A DNA stretch of 12,916 nt from Lentisphaerota bacterium (GCA_016199105.1 JACQHI010000255.1:1-12916), one strand, 5' to 3'; shown: positions 1 through 7,190, counted from the first letter of the stretch. Notes: generated by a model not told the origin, from the sequence alone. Numbers and translations are program-made.

Positions 1-8
1 ATGGAAGA

Positions 9-33
9 ACAGCAGGCTCGTAGCGCCTGCTGT
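9..33 (-). terminator. Possible intrinsic terminator downstream of the DUF2851 gene
   Basis: A perfect 9-bp stem (ACAGCAGGC at 9-17, GCCTGCTGT at 25-33) encloses a 7-base loop. Read on the minus strand it is followed by TTCTTCC, a weak U-rich tail, about 100 bases after the stop of the minus-strand DUF2851 gene. A competing pairing exists: GCAGGCT at 12-18 with AGCCTGC at 39-45. The structure could therefore be part of a dispersed palindromic repeat rather than a dedicated terminator. The window edge cuts off the context. I see no convincing gene in bases 1-135. Confidence 0.35.
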
Positions 34-135
34 ACTGCAGCCTGCAAACACGCCATGGAGGGCGAGGCTGCGCCGAGCCGCGAGCAGGAAATGGGCATGG
101 ATTGTGAAAAATCAAGCGCAGTCCCAACCTTCCAC

Positions 136-1635
136 TCATGCGTCCAGCAGCGCCGGAAACGGGCACTCGCGACAGCCCGAACGATCGTTGAGGCAATAGT
201 CGTGAACAATCTGCAGCAGGCCCTGCTGGCGAAGGCCCGTCCGGTACAAGGCGCGGTTGAAGTCCGGCCCCAACAAACCATGAGCCGCCTGGCGCACGAG
301 GCTGTTCTCCTCTTCGACCGGCAGGTTTCCCAACCAAGCGGCGGCGCCAGCGGCCGGCAAGGTTCCCTGCGCGGCGAAGAACGGAAGCAAGACGTTGGTC
401 AACAGGGCGGACGCCCGGTCCTCCCCCAGAATGCCCACCGGCTTGGGCAGACGCCGGCCCAGCAGACTGAGATGGTGATTCCAGTAGGAGAAGGGGTGGC
501 GGGAGAGTTGCAGCCGCGTCAATAGCCGGGTCAGCCATGGTCCGGCGGATTCACCGGCGGCTTGCCGGAGCGAAAGGAGCAGGCCGTTCGGGGTGCAGAA
601 CCACACGGCGGCGGCCATCAGGCGGCGGCGCGGATGATTCTGGGGGCGCAGGTTATTCGGCTTCCAGGCGGTTGCCGGCAGGACCTGTGCCCGCCAGCCG
701 GCCTCCTGTTTCCACCACAGATCCCATAAGCGGCGGATCCAGGAGAGCGTCTCGTCGCTCCAGCGGGGATCTTCCCGGCTGGGCAGAAGCCCCGCCACGC
801 CGAGGAGAATGGCATAGGCGGCGAGGGGGTCGTTTCCGGACGCCTCGCTGAGACGATGGACGGGAAGGACTTCCGACAGGCAGCGCATCGGAACGCGGTT
901 GTGTTTGTAGCCCAGGGCGCAGAGAACTTCCTCGTAAAAAACCTGGTCCCGTCCTTTTTCACGGATGGCGAGGTCCATGCGTTCGGCTTTTCTCTTCAGC
1001 CGTTCCTCGCCGGCGGCTTCCAGGAGGGCCATGACCCGGTCCGGATTCCAGGCGGCGAGCCGGCGCCGGCAGGGCGGCGTCTGCGCGCGATTGGCGTAGG
1101 GATACGCGGCGAGATCCACGGCGTCGAAGGAGAAACGCGGATTGGCCCTCAGGGGTTGCAGCAAGGGCACCTGGAGCACATGCCGGGGCAATGACTCCTC
1201 CGTCAAATGAGCCGGGAAGAACGTCACATGCGCGATGACCCGGGCATAGCGGGGATCGCCCAGGTGGCCATGTCGGACCCAGTCATGGGGATGCACATGG
1301 ATTTCCACGTCGCCCGTGACGCGCCGTCTTTCGGGGCCGATGCGCAACGTGGCGTCGAGAAAATCGGGACCCGCCTCGAGATTCCAGCGGCCGGGGCTTT
1401 CCACGCCCACGGATTCCTGTGTCTCGGTTTTGAGCGCGGACGGGCGGAGGGAATCGTCAAACCAGACGCATTTCAGATGGCGCTCCGAATACAGAAAGGC
1501 GGAAAAGTCCGGCGAGGGGGGTTCGCGAACGGCCGGCGTTAGGGCGCCGCCTGCCGGCGAATACCGGGCGGCGCGCGGAAAGACGGCTTCGATGAAAGGG
1601 GAGACGGGGGGTCGGGCGCGTGGGCGGTTGTGCAT
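136..1635 (-). CDS. DUF2851 family protein
   Basis: A protein of 499 residues belonging to the DUF2851 family, which has no established biochemical function. Family hallmarks visible in order are: an N-terminal block with WNLEAGPDF (residues 84-92), GDVEIHVHPHDW (108-119) and a following RVIAHVTFF; a central Cys-rich turn (PPCRRR) leading into a basic helical segment; and a C-terminal tail with three cysteines (481, 488, 491) in YCLNDRSGCRECP. That tail pattern is typical of the family and could bind a metal or FeS cluster, though this is inference. The start is supported by an AAGGAG ribosome binding site (complement of 1642-1647) about six bases upstream of the ATG. The first ~40 residues are Pro/Arg-rich and less conserved-looking. 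The gene stands alone on its strand and is divergent from the ABC operon. An ATGA at its stop offers a coupled start for a downstream frame, but that frame does not look coding. Confidence 0.88.
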   Translation of the reverse strand: MHNRPRARPPVSPFIEAVFPRAARYSPAGGALTPAVREPPSPDFSAFLYSERHLKCVWFDDSLRPSALKTETQESVGVESPGRWNLEAGPDFLDATLRIGPERRRVTGDVEIHVHPHDWVRHGHLGDPRYARVIAHVTFFPAHLTEESLPRHVLQVPLLQPLRANPRFSFDAVDLAAYPYANRAQTPPCRRRLAAWNPDRVMALLEAAGEERLKRKAERMDLAIREKGRDQVFYEEVLCALGYKHNRVPMRCLSEVLPVHRLSEASGNDPLAAYAILLGVAGLLPSREDPRWSDETLSWIRRLWDLWWKQEAGWRAQVLPATAWKPNNLRPQNHPRRRLMAAAVWFCTPNGLLLSLRQAAGESAGPWLTRLLTRLQLSRHPFSYWNHHLSLLGRRLPKPVGILGEDRASALLTNVLLPFFAAQGTLPAAGAAAWLGNLPVEEENSLVRQAAHGLLGPDFNRALYRTGLRQQGLLQIVHDYCLNDRSGCRECPFPALLDA

Positions 1636-1652
1636 GCGTTACTCCTTGGCAT

Positions 1653-1771
1653 GGTTCAACGGTTCACGGTTGAGAGGTTCACGGTTAGGTTTTTCGCCCG
1701 ACGCGTCACTATGCTTGCGCTCCGCCCGCGGCGTGGAAATCCAATAACCCTGGAACTGTGAACCGTGAACC
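1653..1771. repeat. Inverted pair of GGTTCACGGTT repeats
   Basis: GGTTCACGGTT occurs at 1661-1671 and again at 1676-1686, with a degenerate copy (GGTTCAACGGTT) beginning at 1653. The exact inverse AACCGTGAACC lies at 1761-1771. The two arms enclose about 75 bases of GC-rich sequence. On the minus strand the left arm would read Asn-Arg-Glu-Pro repeatedly, a sign of a tandem repeat rather than a gene. The unit lies just upstream of the DUF2851 ribosome binding site, so it is in its promoter or 5' leader region. It looks like a small dispersed repeat element; other copies cannot be checked here. Confidence 0.65.
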
Positions 1772-1789
1772 CTGGTTGTTCCTTCACGC

Positions 1790-1819
1790 TTGCCACCATG
1801 CCGGAAGACATCATAGTAT
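1790..1819 (+). promoter_or_regulatory. Possible sigma-70 promoter for the ABC operon
   Basis: TTGCCA (1790-1795) and TAGTAT (1814-1819) are separated by 18 bases and resemble -35 and -10 boxes. This is the best match seen in the divergent spacer. A transcript from here would carry a leader of about 220 bases that includes the palindromic element at 1865-1995. This is judged by eye only. Confidence 0.3.
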
Positions 1820-1864
1820 AGGCGTCCTATCGGGGACAAGCGCGGTTTTGATAAAAATGGGTCA

Positions 1865-1995
1865 GTGACGAGGGGTGTAGCCGCCCCGCTCCGACGGGGC
1901 GTTCAATTATTCACGGCGGCCCCGCTTCGGAGCGGGGCACGCTGAGTGTTTACCACGCCCAGGCGTGGCCGTGGCTACAATTCCCCCCTCGTCAC
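1865..1995. repeat. REP/BIME-like palindromic element with 11-bp terminal inverted repeats
   Basis: The ends are exact inverted repeats: GTGACGAGGGG (1865-1875) and CCCCTCGTCAC (1985-1995). Just inside each end is GTAG, at 1877-1880 on plus and as CTAC at 1975-1978, i.e. GTAG on minus. Each GTAG is followed inward by a hairpin: GCCCCG/CGGGGC (1883-1888, 1895-1900) on the left and CCACGC/GCGTGG (1953-1958, 1963-1968) on the right. A third, central hairpin has an 8-bp stem and TCGG loop (1919-1926, 1931-1938). A GTAG tetranucleotide beside a hairpin is the mark of REP sequences handled by REP-associated tyrosine transposases, and two in inverted orientation make a BIME. No such transposase is in this window. 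The element sits in the presumed 5' leader of the ABC operon, ending 49 bases before its start codon. Confidence 0.7.
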
Positions 1996-2044
1996 GGAGG
2001 CAGTCCATACAACGCAGGAGAGGACGCGAAGGCCGTTCCGGATC

Positions 2045-3043
2045 ATGAATACCGGCGAACCGATCATTTGCGTGGACCAGTTGACCAAGCGCTATGCGGC
2101 CACCGTGGCCGTGGACCGCCTTTCTTTCCAGGTCCAGCGTGGGGAAATCCTCGGCATTCTCGGACCGAACGGCGCCGGCAAGACGACCACGATGCGCATT
2201 CTGACGGGCTATCTGACGGCCACGTCCGGCACGGTGAGCGTGGCAGGATTCGATAATCTGACCCAGTCGTTGGAGGCGCGACGCCGCATCGGCTACCTGC
2301 CCGAGAACGCGCCGCTCTATCCCGAAATGAGGGTGGATGAATATCTCCGGTTTCGCGCCGTCATCAAAGGCGTGCCGCGGAAGCGCTGCCGTCAGCGGAT
2401 TGAAGAAGTGAAAGGTTTGTGCGGCATTGAAGAGGAGGGGCGGCGCATCATCGGGCAACTGTCCCGCGGGTATTGCCAGCGCGTGGGGTTGGCCGACTGC
2501 CTGGTGCACCGGCCGGAGATTCTGATTCTCGACGAACCCACCGCCGGCCTCGACCCCAGCCAGATACGGACGGTCCGCGATTTGATCAAAACGCTCGGAG
2601 GCCAATATACCGTCCTCCTGTCCACGCACATTCTTTCCGAGGCGGAAATGATCTGTCCGCGGGTCATGATTTTGAACCGGGGCCGGATCATGGCGGCGGG
2701 AATGACCCGCGAATTGCGGGGCGCGCTGAGGGGGACGGCGCGGGTGGTGGCGGAGATTGGCGGTCCCGCGGAGGCCATCACCGAGGCGCTGCAAGCCGTG
2801 CCGCGGGTGTCGGGCGTATCGCTGGAGCCGGCCGCGCCGGCCTTGCCGGGCGTCCGGGGGACGACGGACTGGCACCGTTTTTTTCTGGAGAGCGACCGGG
2901 ACGCGGACATCCGGGATGCCGTGTATGACTGCGTCGCCCATCACGGATGGCGGTTACGGGAGCTTGCGATGGAACGGAAAAACCTGGAAGACGTGTTCCT
3001 GGAAATGACCGGGTCGTCCCTCCCGCCGGGGGATTCGGAATGA
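2045..3043 (+). CDS. ABC transporter ATP-binding protein, GldA/ABC-2 type
   Basis: A 332-residue ABC ATPase, the cytoplasmic motor of an ABC-2 exporter. The Walker A motif GPNGAGKTT is at residues 40-48. The Q-loop region reads GYLPENAPLYPEM (83-95), with Glu where many ABC proteins have Gln, as is common in this subfamily. The signature LSRGY is at 139-143, Walker B ILILDEP at 159-165, and the H-loop histidine at 195 in LLSTHIL. After the nucleotide-binding domain comes an accessory domain of about 110 residues ending in the conserved NLEDVFLEMTG. The frame is open further upstream, but that extension lies in the palindromic element, so ATG 2045 just before the first conserved strand is preferred. 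The nearest strong purine run (AGGAGAGGA, 2016-2024) is too far to be an ideal ribosome site. The stop overlaps the permease start by four bases. The substrate is unknown; the GldA-like assignment rests on the neighbours. Confidence 0.93.
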   Translation: MNTGEPIICVDQLTKRYAATVAVDRLSFQVQRGEILGILGPNGAGKTTTMRILTGYLTATSGTVSVAGFDNLTQSLEARRRIGYLPENAPLYPEMRVDEYLRFRAVIKGVPRKRCRQRIEEVKGLCGIEEEGRRIIGQLSRGYCQRVGLADCLVHRPEILILDEPTAGLDPSQIRTVRDLIKTLGGQYTVLLSTHILSEAEMICPRVMILNRGRIMAAGMTRELRGALRGTARVVAEIGGPAEAITEALQAVPRVSGVSLEPAAPALPGVRGTTDWHRFFLESDRDADIRDAVYDCVAHHGWRLRELAMERKNLEDVFLEMTGSSLPPGDSE

Positions 3044-3780
3044 GCACATTTCTGGCGCTCTTTCGCCGGCAGTGGGCGGCGTATTTCTTCTCGCCGATGG
3101 CGTATGTCTGCCTGACGGTGTTTCTGGCGGTTTCCGGGCTGAGTTTCGTCGGTGTGGTCATGAGGAGTTTCCAGGACAACCTGGTGGCCGGCGATCTCCT
3201 GTTCGGTTCCCAGTTCTTCTGGATGATGGCGCTGGTGGCCATGGCGCTTATCACCATGCATCTGTTCGCGGAGGAGCGGCGGTCGGGCACCCTGGAGACG
3301 CTTCTGACCGCGCCGGTCACCGAGACGCAAATCGTGACGGCCAAATTCGCGGCGGCCCTGCTGTTTTTCATGCTTATGGTGGCGCCGACGACGCTGTATC
3401 TGCCGGTGTTGTTGGCGTTGCGCGCGGGCATCGGGTCCGTGGAAGCGGCGCCGTTGCTCACCGGGTATCTCGGTCTCCTCCTGGTGGGCGCATTCTACAT
3501 CGCGCTGGGTGTTTGGGTCTCCTCCCTGACCCGGAATCAAGTGGTGGCGGCCATCGTCTCTTTCGCGCTCATGTATGTCCTTTTCTATTCCGAATACATC
3601 ACGTATTTTGTGCGGAACCCCGTCCTCGGGGCCGTCCTGAACTCGCTTTCCAGCATCCGGCACATCATGGACTTTTCCCGCGGGATCGTGGATACGCGTC
3701 CGATCGTGCTGTATCTGTCCGGCATTTTCGTCTGTCTTTTCGCGGCCGTGAAAGGGCTGGAGGCGAGAAAAGGGAGCTGA
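3040..3780 (+). CDS. ABC-2 family permease (GldF-like)
   Basis: A 246-residue integral membrane protein, the channel partner of the preceding ATPase. Six hydrophobic segments can be seen, roughly at residues 20-40, 57-76, 103-125, 141-161, 168-187 and 221-239. Between the second and third lies EERRSGTLETLLTAPV (residues 78-93), the coupling-loop motif of ABC-2 permeases of the GldF/NosY type. The start codon overlaps the ATPase stop in ATGA, and GGGGGA (3028-3033) sits six bases upstream, so translation is probably coupled. Overlap, order and the GldG-like gene downstream make a Gld-type exporter module the best reading. Gliding motility itself is not implied, because such modules occur in many non-gliding bacteria. 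Confidence 0.92.
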   Translation: MSTFLALFRRQWAAYFFSPMAYVCLTVFLAVSGLSFVGVVMRSFQDNLVAGDLLFGSQFFWMMALVAMALITMHLFAEERRSGTLETLLTAPVTETQIVTAKFAAALLFFMLMVAPTTLYLPVLLALRAGIGSVEAAPLLTGYLGLLLVGAFYIALGVWVSSLTRNQVVAAIVSFALMYVLFYSEYITYFVRNPVLGAVLNSLSSIRHIMDFSRGIVDTRPIVLYLSGIFVCLFAAVKGLEARKGS

Positions 3781-3781
3781 C

Positions 3782-3813
3782 GATTTTAGATTTTGGATTT
3801 CCGATTTTGGATT
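3782..3813. repeat. Short AT-rich tandem repeat, GATTTTGGATTT type
   Basis: Three imperfect units of GATTTT(A/G)GATT lie directly after the permease stop, in the only sizeable gap (77 bases) inside the operon. The composition is strikingly AT-rich against GC-rich flanks. Runs of this type are, from general knowledge, dispersed in the intergenic regions of several unrelated bacteria. No function is evident. Confidence 0.6.
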
Positions 3814-3857
3814 GAGGTCAAGAAGATAAGCCGGAACCGGATAACCTGTGCTGTGAC

Positions 3858-5372
3858 ATGAAAGAGAATACAACAGAACAAGCCGTCGGAACCCGCCGGC
3901 TCTGGCTGTGGAGGGTGCATCCGTGGCTGTCGGTACTGCTGGCGGTCTGCCTGGCGGCGATGGCGAATTTTCTTTCCGAGCGGCATTTTTTCCGCCGTGA
4001 TTTCAGCGAAGCGCAGACCGCCGCGCTGTCCGACCGGACGAAACGCCTGCTGGACCAATTGCCGTTCGACACCCGGGTCATCGTCTATTTCAGGGACCAG
4101 GACGATCTGGTCCGCGACGTCAAAAACCTGTTGCGGGAATACGCCTATGCTTCCCGGCGCGTGAAGGTGGAGGTGGTGGATCCGGACCGCGACCTGGCCC
4201 GTTCCAAGGACGTGGCGGTGAAATACGAGCTCACCGAGGCCAACGTGGTTGTATTTGACGGCGGCGGAAAAACCTCTTTTGTCGAGGCCGGCGACGTGGC
4301 CGAGTTCGATGCCCGGACGGCGTATTCCGGGCAACCGGCGCGAATGACTCTATTCAAGGGGGAGCAGGTGTTTTCCTCGGCCCTGCTGGGGCTGATGCAA
4401 ACCAACCGGCCTGTGGTTTACTTTCTCGGCGGTCATGGGGAAAGGAGTCCCGACAATTATGACCCCGCGGCGGGTTATTCCAGTCTGGTCCGGCGTATCC
4501 GGAACGAGCACATGGACGTGAAAACCCTGGTTTTCGGGCAGGAGCCGTCCATGCCCGCGGATCTCGATGCCCTGGTGATTGCGGGGCCGCGAAAAACTTT
4601 TGTGGAAGCGGAATTGAATATTTTGAAACGGTATCTGGAGGGGAGCGGCCGTCTTCTTGTGTTGCTGGATGCCGGGACGGAGCCCGGCCTGGATGCCTTG
4701 TTGGCGGATTGGGGCGTGACCGTCGGGCACGATCGGGTCGCGGGCCTGACGTTGACGGGGAACGAATTGCTGGTCCGCGATTACGGCGATCATCCGATTA
4801 CGCGGACACTGTGGAATGTGGCGACCCTGTTCAACAGTCCCCGCTCCATACAGCCCGCGCCCTCCCGTGAGGGACGTTGGCCCGTTCCAACGGGACTCAC
4901 GTCCGCACGCGAGGGGACCGCCGGCGTCCCGGCCGACCGGCCGGTGGCGGTTCCTCTCGCGTGGTGTTCCGAACGCGGGTGGGCGGAGATGACACCGACT
5001 GAGCAGCCGCCGAAATTCGATCCCGCGACGGATCGGCGGGGGCCCATCCCGGTGGCCGTGGCCGTGGAGAAAGGGCCTGTCCGCGATATCCAGGTGGAGA
5101 TCCGTCCGACGCGTCTGGCGGTGTTCGGCGATTCCTCGCTGGTGGCGAACGGTCCGTTGTCCGCCGGGTATAATCCGGATATCGTCTTGAATGCCTTGAA
5201 CTGGGTGTTGGGCCGGGATCCGCTCCTCGCCATTGCGCCTCGCGAGCCCCGCTATGTCCGGCTGGCGATCGGCCAGGGGGAAGTGCAGACCGTTTTTTGG
5301 CTCATCGTGGTGCTCGTGCCGGCCCTGGCGGTGTTTTTGGGATTCTGGGTGTGGATCAGGCGCAGAAAATGA
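3858..5372 (+). CDS. GldG family protein (ABC-2-associated membrane-anchored protein)
   Basis: A 504-residue protein of the GldG/ABC-type uncharacterised family. A transmembrane segment at about residues 24-41 (LSVLLAVCLAAMANFL) follows a basic N-terminus, and a second at about 480-499 is followed by RIRRRK-like basic residues. The roughly 430 residues between should be periplasmic. The family core is visible in DLVRDVKNLLREY, VEVVDPDRD, and VYFLGGHGERSP near residue 195, and later in KFDPATDRRGPIPVAVAVE. It probably works with the upstream ATPase and permease; its molecular role is not known. An extra block of about 30 residues (near 334-365) interrupts the usual region before PLAWCSERGWAEM and contains the in-frame palindromic repeat at 4863-4904. 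No strong ribosome site is seen before ATG 3858, but the frame closes with a stop shortly upstream. It is followed after ten bases by the DUF4340 gene. Confidence 0.88.
   Translation: MKENTTEQAVGTRRLWLWRVHPWLSVLLAVCLAAMANFLSERHFFRRDFSEAQTAALSDRTKRLLDQLPFDTRVIVYFRDQDDLVRDVKNLLREYAYASRRVKVEVVDPDRDLARSKDVAVKYELTEANVVVFDGGGKTSFVEAGDVAEFDARTAYSGQPARMTLFKGEQVFSSALLGLMQTNRPVVYFLGGHGERSPDNYDPAAGYSSLVRRIRNEHMDVKTLVFGQEPSMPADLDALVIAGPRKTFVEAELNILKRYLEGSGRLLVLLDAGTEPGLDALLADWGVTVGHDRVAGLTLTGNELLVRDYGDHPITRTLWNVATLFNSPRSIQPAPSREGRWPVPTGLTSAREGTAGVPADRPVAVPLAWCSERGWAEMTPTEQPPKFDPATDRRGPIPVAVAVEKGPVRDIQVEIRPTRLAVFGDSSLVANGPLSAGYNPDIVLNALNWVLGRDPLLAIAPREPRYVRLAIGQGEVQTVFWLIVVLVPALAVFLGFWVWIRRRK
4863..4904 (+). 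repeat. In-frame intragenic palindromic repeat, copy 1
   Basis: This 42-base stretch encodes SREGRWPVPTGLTS (residues 336-349 of the GldG-like protein). It matches the reverse complement of 11167-11202, which encodes SREGPIPTGLTS in an unrelated protein. Aligned by codon, 33 of 36 bases agree, with two extra codons (CGT TGG) here. It is palindromic: TCCCGT (4863-4868) with ACGGGA (4890-4895), CGTGAG (4866-4871) with CTCACG (4896-4901), and GGACGT (4872-4877) with ACGTCC (4899-4904). Both copies use the same reading frame and orientation relative to the gene. Confidence 0.75.
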
Positions 5373-5382
5373 CGGTCCAGTC

Positions 5383-7185
5383 ATGACGAATCTTCGCACA
5401 ACCTACTGGCTTTTTATCGCCGTCTGTCTGACCGGCTGTTTTATCTGGCTGTTCGAGCGGTCCCCGGAATCCACGGTGGAGTCATTCGCGCCGGATCGGT
5501 ATCTCCTGAATTTCGTTCCGGAGCGGGTGGAGTATCTGTCCTTCCAGCAGGAGGGACGCGTGGTGGAATGCCGGAAAGAAAACGGGGAATGGCTCATCAC
5601 GCTGCCGTTCGCGGCCCGCGCGGACACCCGGCGGTTGAATCGCATCGTTTCGATCATGGAAATGCTGCCGGCCCTGGAGGTTATCGCCTCGTCCGACCGG
5701 GAAAACCGGGGGCTTTCCCTGGGCGATTATGGTCTGTTCAAACCGAGGGCTCGCGTGATTTTCGGGAATGCCGAAAGCCGGCACAGTCTTCATGTGGGCG
5801 CCGAATCGCCCCTGAAAGACGCCGTGTACGTTCAGGTGGACAGCCGGGACGAGGTCATCTCCACGTCCACGAATCTTCTGGAAATCCTTCCCGCCGACGT
5901 GTCGGATGTGCGCGATCCGTACGTGTTGAAGGGGGACCCCGCCGCGGTTCAGCGGATGGAAATACGCGCCGCCGGAGGCGCGCTTCTGGAGGTGGTCCGG
6001 TCGGGCGCCGAGTGGACGATCCAAAAACCGTTTCCCGCCTGGGCGGATGGGCGGCGCCTGTCCTTGCTCCTGGACCAGTTGCACGCCTTGCGTGTGCGGC
6101 AATTCATCTCCGAAACGATGGCCGATCCCGTGGCCTATGGCTTAAGCGAGGATGAGGCCGCGCCGCAGATCGGCCTGTGGACGGGCGACGAACAGACGGG
6201 CCGCAAGATTCTTTTCGGCAAAGCCGTGGACGGCCATCCGGAGTGGGTTTATTGCCGTTGCAAGGGGTTTAATTCCATCATGGCCGTCTCCCGCGAGAGC
6301 GTGGAGGCGTTTTCGGTTCCGGCGGCGGAACTTCGGGAAGCCCGTTTGCCGGTGATGCCGGTCTCGAAAATATCCCGGGTTCGCCTCGAGCAGGGCGAAC
6401 GACTCCTGCAATTGGAGAAGGCAACGGGCGGAACGTGGCGGATGACCGAACCCAAACCCGGCCCGGCGGACAATGACCTTGTGAATGACTGCCTGGCCCG
6501 GTTGACGGCGGCGCGCGTCGAGGCCTTTCTGGATCCTGTGTCCACGAATCCCGCGGACTACGGTTTTGACAAGCCGTTGGAGAGCATTGTTCTGGCGGAG
6601 GCCCTTCCCGCCGCCGGCGCTTCACCGGCGTCCAGCGAGACCGTTCAAACGCTTCGGCTGGGGAAGTCCCCCGAAGCCTCCCCCGCGATCTATGCCCGAC
6701 TCGATGGCCAGCCGCAGGTCTTTCGGCTTTCACCGGCCCTGGCATCCCTGTTTCCTCTCGATCCCATTCACTACCGGGCTCGGAGCATTCTGGCCCTGGC
6801 GCCGGAGTCCATCCGGCGGCTTGCGCTTTGGAAGGGGGGGCTGGAATGGCGCGCGGAACGCGGCGGCGACGCGCGATGGACCCAATGGAAACCGGCGGAA
6901 GGCCCGATGAATCCGGAGGTTTTGCGCCGCTTGTTCGCCGAGCTCGCGCAGGTGCGCGTGAAGCGGTTCGAAACCGAGGATGTGCAGTCGGCGGATGCCT
7001 ACGGACTGACGATGGATTCGACGAGGCTGACCGTGGGCCTTTCCGGCAAGGACGGCATTCAGCGAACCCTCATCTTTGGAGAGGACACGGACGACGGCGT
7101 CTATGCCATGATCCAGGGCCAGGACGCCATTTTTGTCCTGGAAAACGAAACGGCGGAGCAGTTGACGCGCGAGTGGATCCCCTGA
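5383..7185 (+). CDS. DUF4340 domain-containing protein with four tandem repeats
   Basis: A 600-residue protein anchored by one N-terminal transmembrane segment (about residues 8-24, ending FIWLFERSPES), with the rest predicted periplasmic. DUF4340 proteins regularly follow GldG-like genes in ABC-2 export operons, and their function is unknown. Four repeats of about 140 residues can be read. Each has a strand pair ending in a Trp (WLI, WTI, WRM, WTQW), a helix with a Leu/Val pattern, a tyrosine-glycine motif (DYGL 115-118, AYGL 251-254, DYGF 392-395, AYGL 539-542), and then an FGK/LGK/FGE element with a (V/I)Y pair and a closing strand. The third repeat has a small Ala/Pro/Ser-rich insertion (about 405-420). 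The start at 5383 gives a proper membrane anchor; a nearby ATG at 5369 runs into a stop after five codons. The spacing is ten bases after the GldG-like gene and five before the AsmA-like gene. Confidence 0.85.
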   Translation: MTNLRTTYWLFIAVCLTGCFIWLFERSPESTVESFAPDRYLLNFVPERVEYLSFQQEGRVVECRKENGEWLITLPFAARADTRRLNRIVSIMEMLPALEVIASSDRENRGLSLGDYGLFKPRARVIFGNAESRHSLHVGAESPLKDAVYVQVDSRDEVISTSTNLLEILPADVSDVRDPYVLKGDPAAVQRMEIRAAGGALLEVVRSGAEWTIQKPFPAWADGRRLSLLLDQLHALRVRQFISETMADPVAYGLSEDEAAPQIGLWTGDEQTGRKILFGKAVDGHPEWVYCRCKGFNSIMAVSRESVEAFSVPAAELREARLPVMPVSKISRVRLEQGERLLQLEKATGGTWRMTEPKPGPADNDLVNDCLARLTAARVEAFLDPVSTNPADYGFDKPLESIVLAEALPAAGASPASSETVQTLRLGKSPEASPAIYARLDGQPQVFRLSPALASLFPLDPIHYRARSILALAPESIRRLALWKGGLEWRAERGGDARWTQWKPAEGPMNPEVLRRLFAELAQVRVKRFETEDVQSADAYGLTMDSTRLTVGLSGKDGIQRTLIFGEDTDDGVYAMIQGQDAIFVLENETAEQLTREWIP

Positions 7186-7190
7186 CACCG

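Noticed and set aside
1..138. Minus-strand frame starting at ATG 138, overlapping the DUF2851 stop as ATGA and open to the window edge
   Set aside because: The overlap is attractive, but the 46 visible residues are Arg/Pro/Cys-rich without pattern, there is no good ribosome site, and a strong hairpin lies inside it.
1..525. Plus-strand open frame from the first base, 174 codons
   Set aside because: Most of it lies antisense to the DUF2851 gene, and its Gln/Arg/Pro-rich protein has no family features; long antisense frames are expected in this GC-rich DNA.
1639..1839. Minus-strand frame of 66 codons in the divergent spacer
   Set aside because: Its C-terminal part is only the translated GGTTCACGGTT repeat, and it has no independent support.
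1946..2044. Upstream extension of the ABC ATPase frame to a GTG at 1946
   Set aside because: The added 33 residues are encoded by the palindromic element and leader; family alignment begins at the ATG at 2045.
1907..2944. Minus-strand frame of 345 codons opposite the ABC ATPase
   Set aside because: Complete shadow of a gene with all ABC motifs; the translation is His/Arg/Pro-rich with no domain.
2941..3873. Minus-strand frame of 310 codons opposite the permease
   Set aside because: Antisense to six clear membrane segments, and its N-terminus is only the AT-rich repeat translated.
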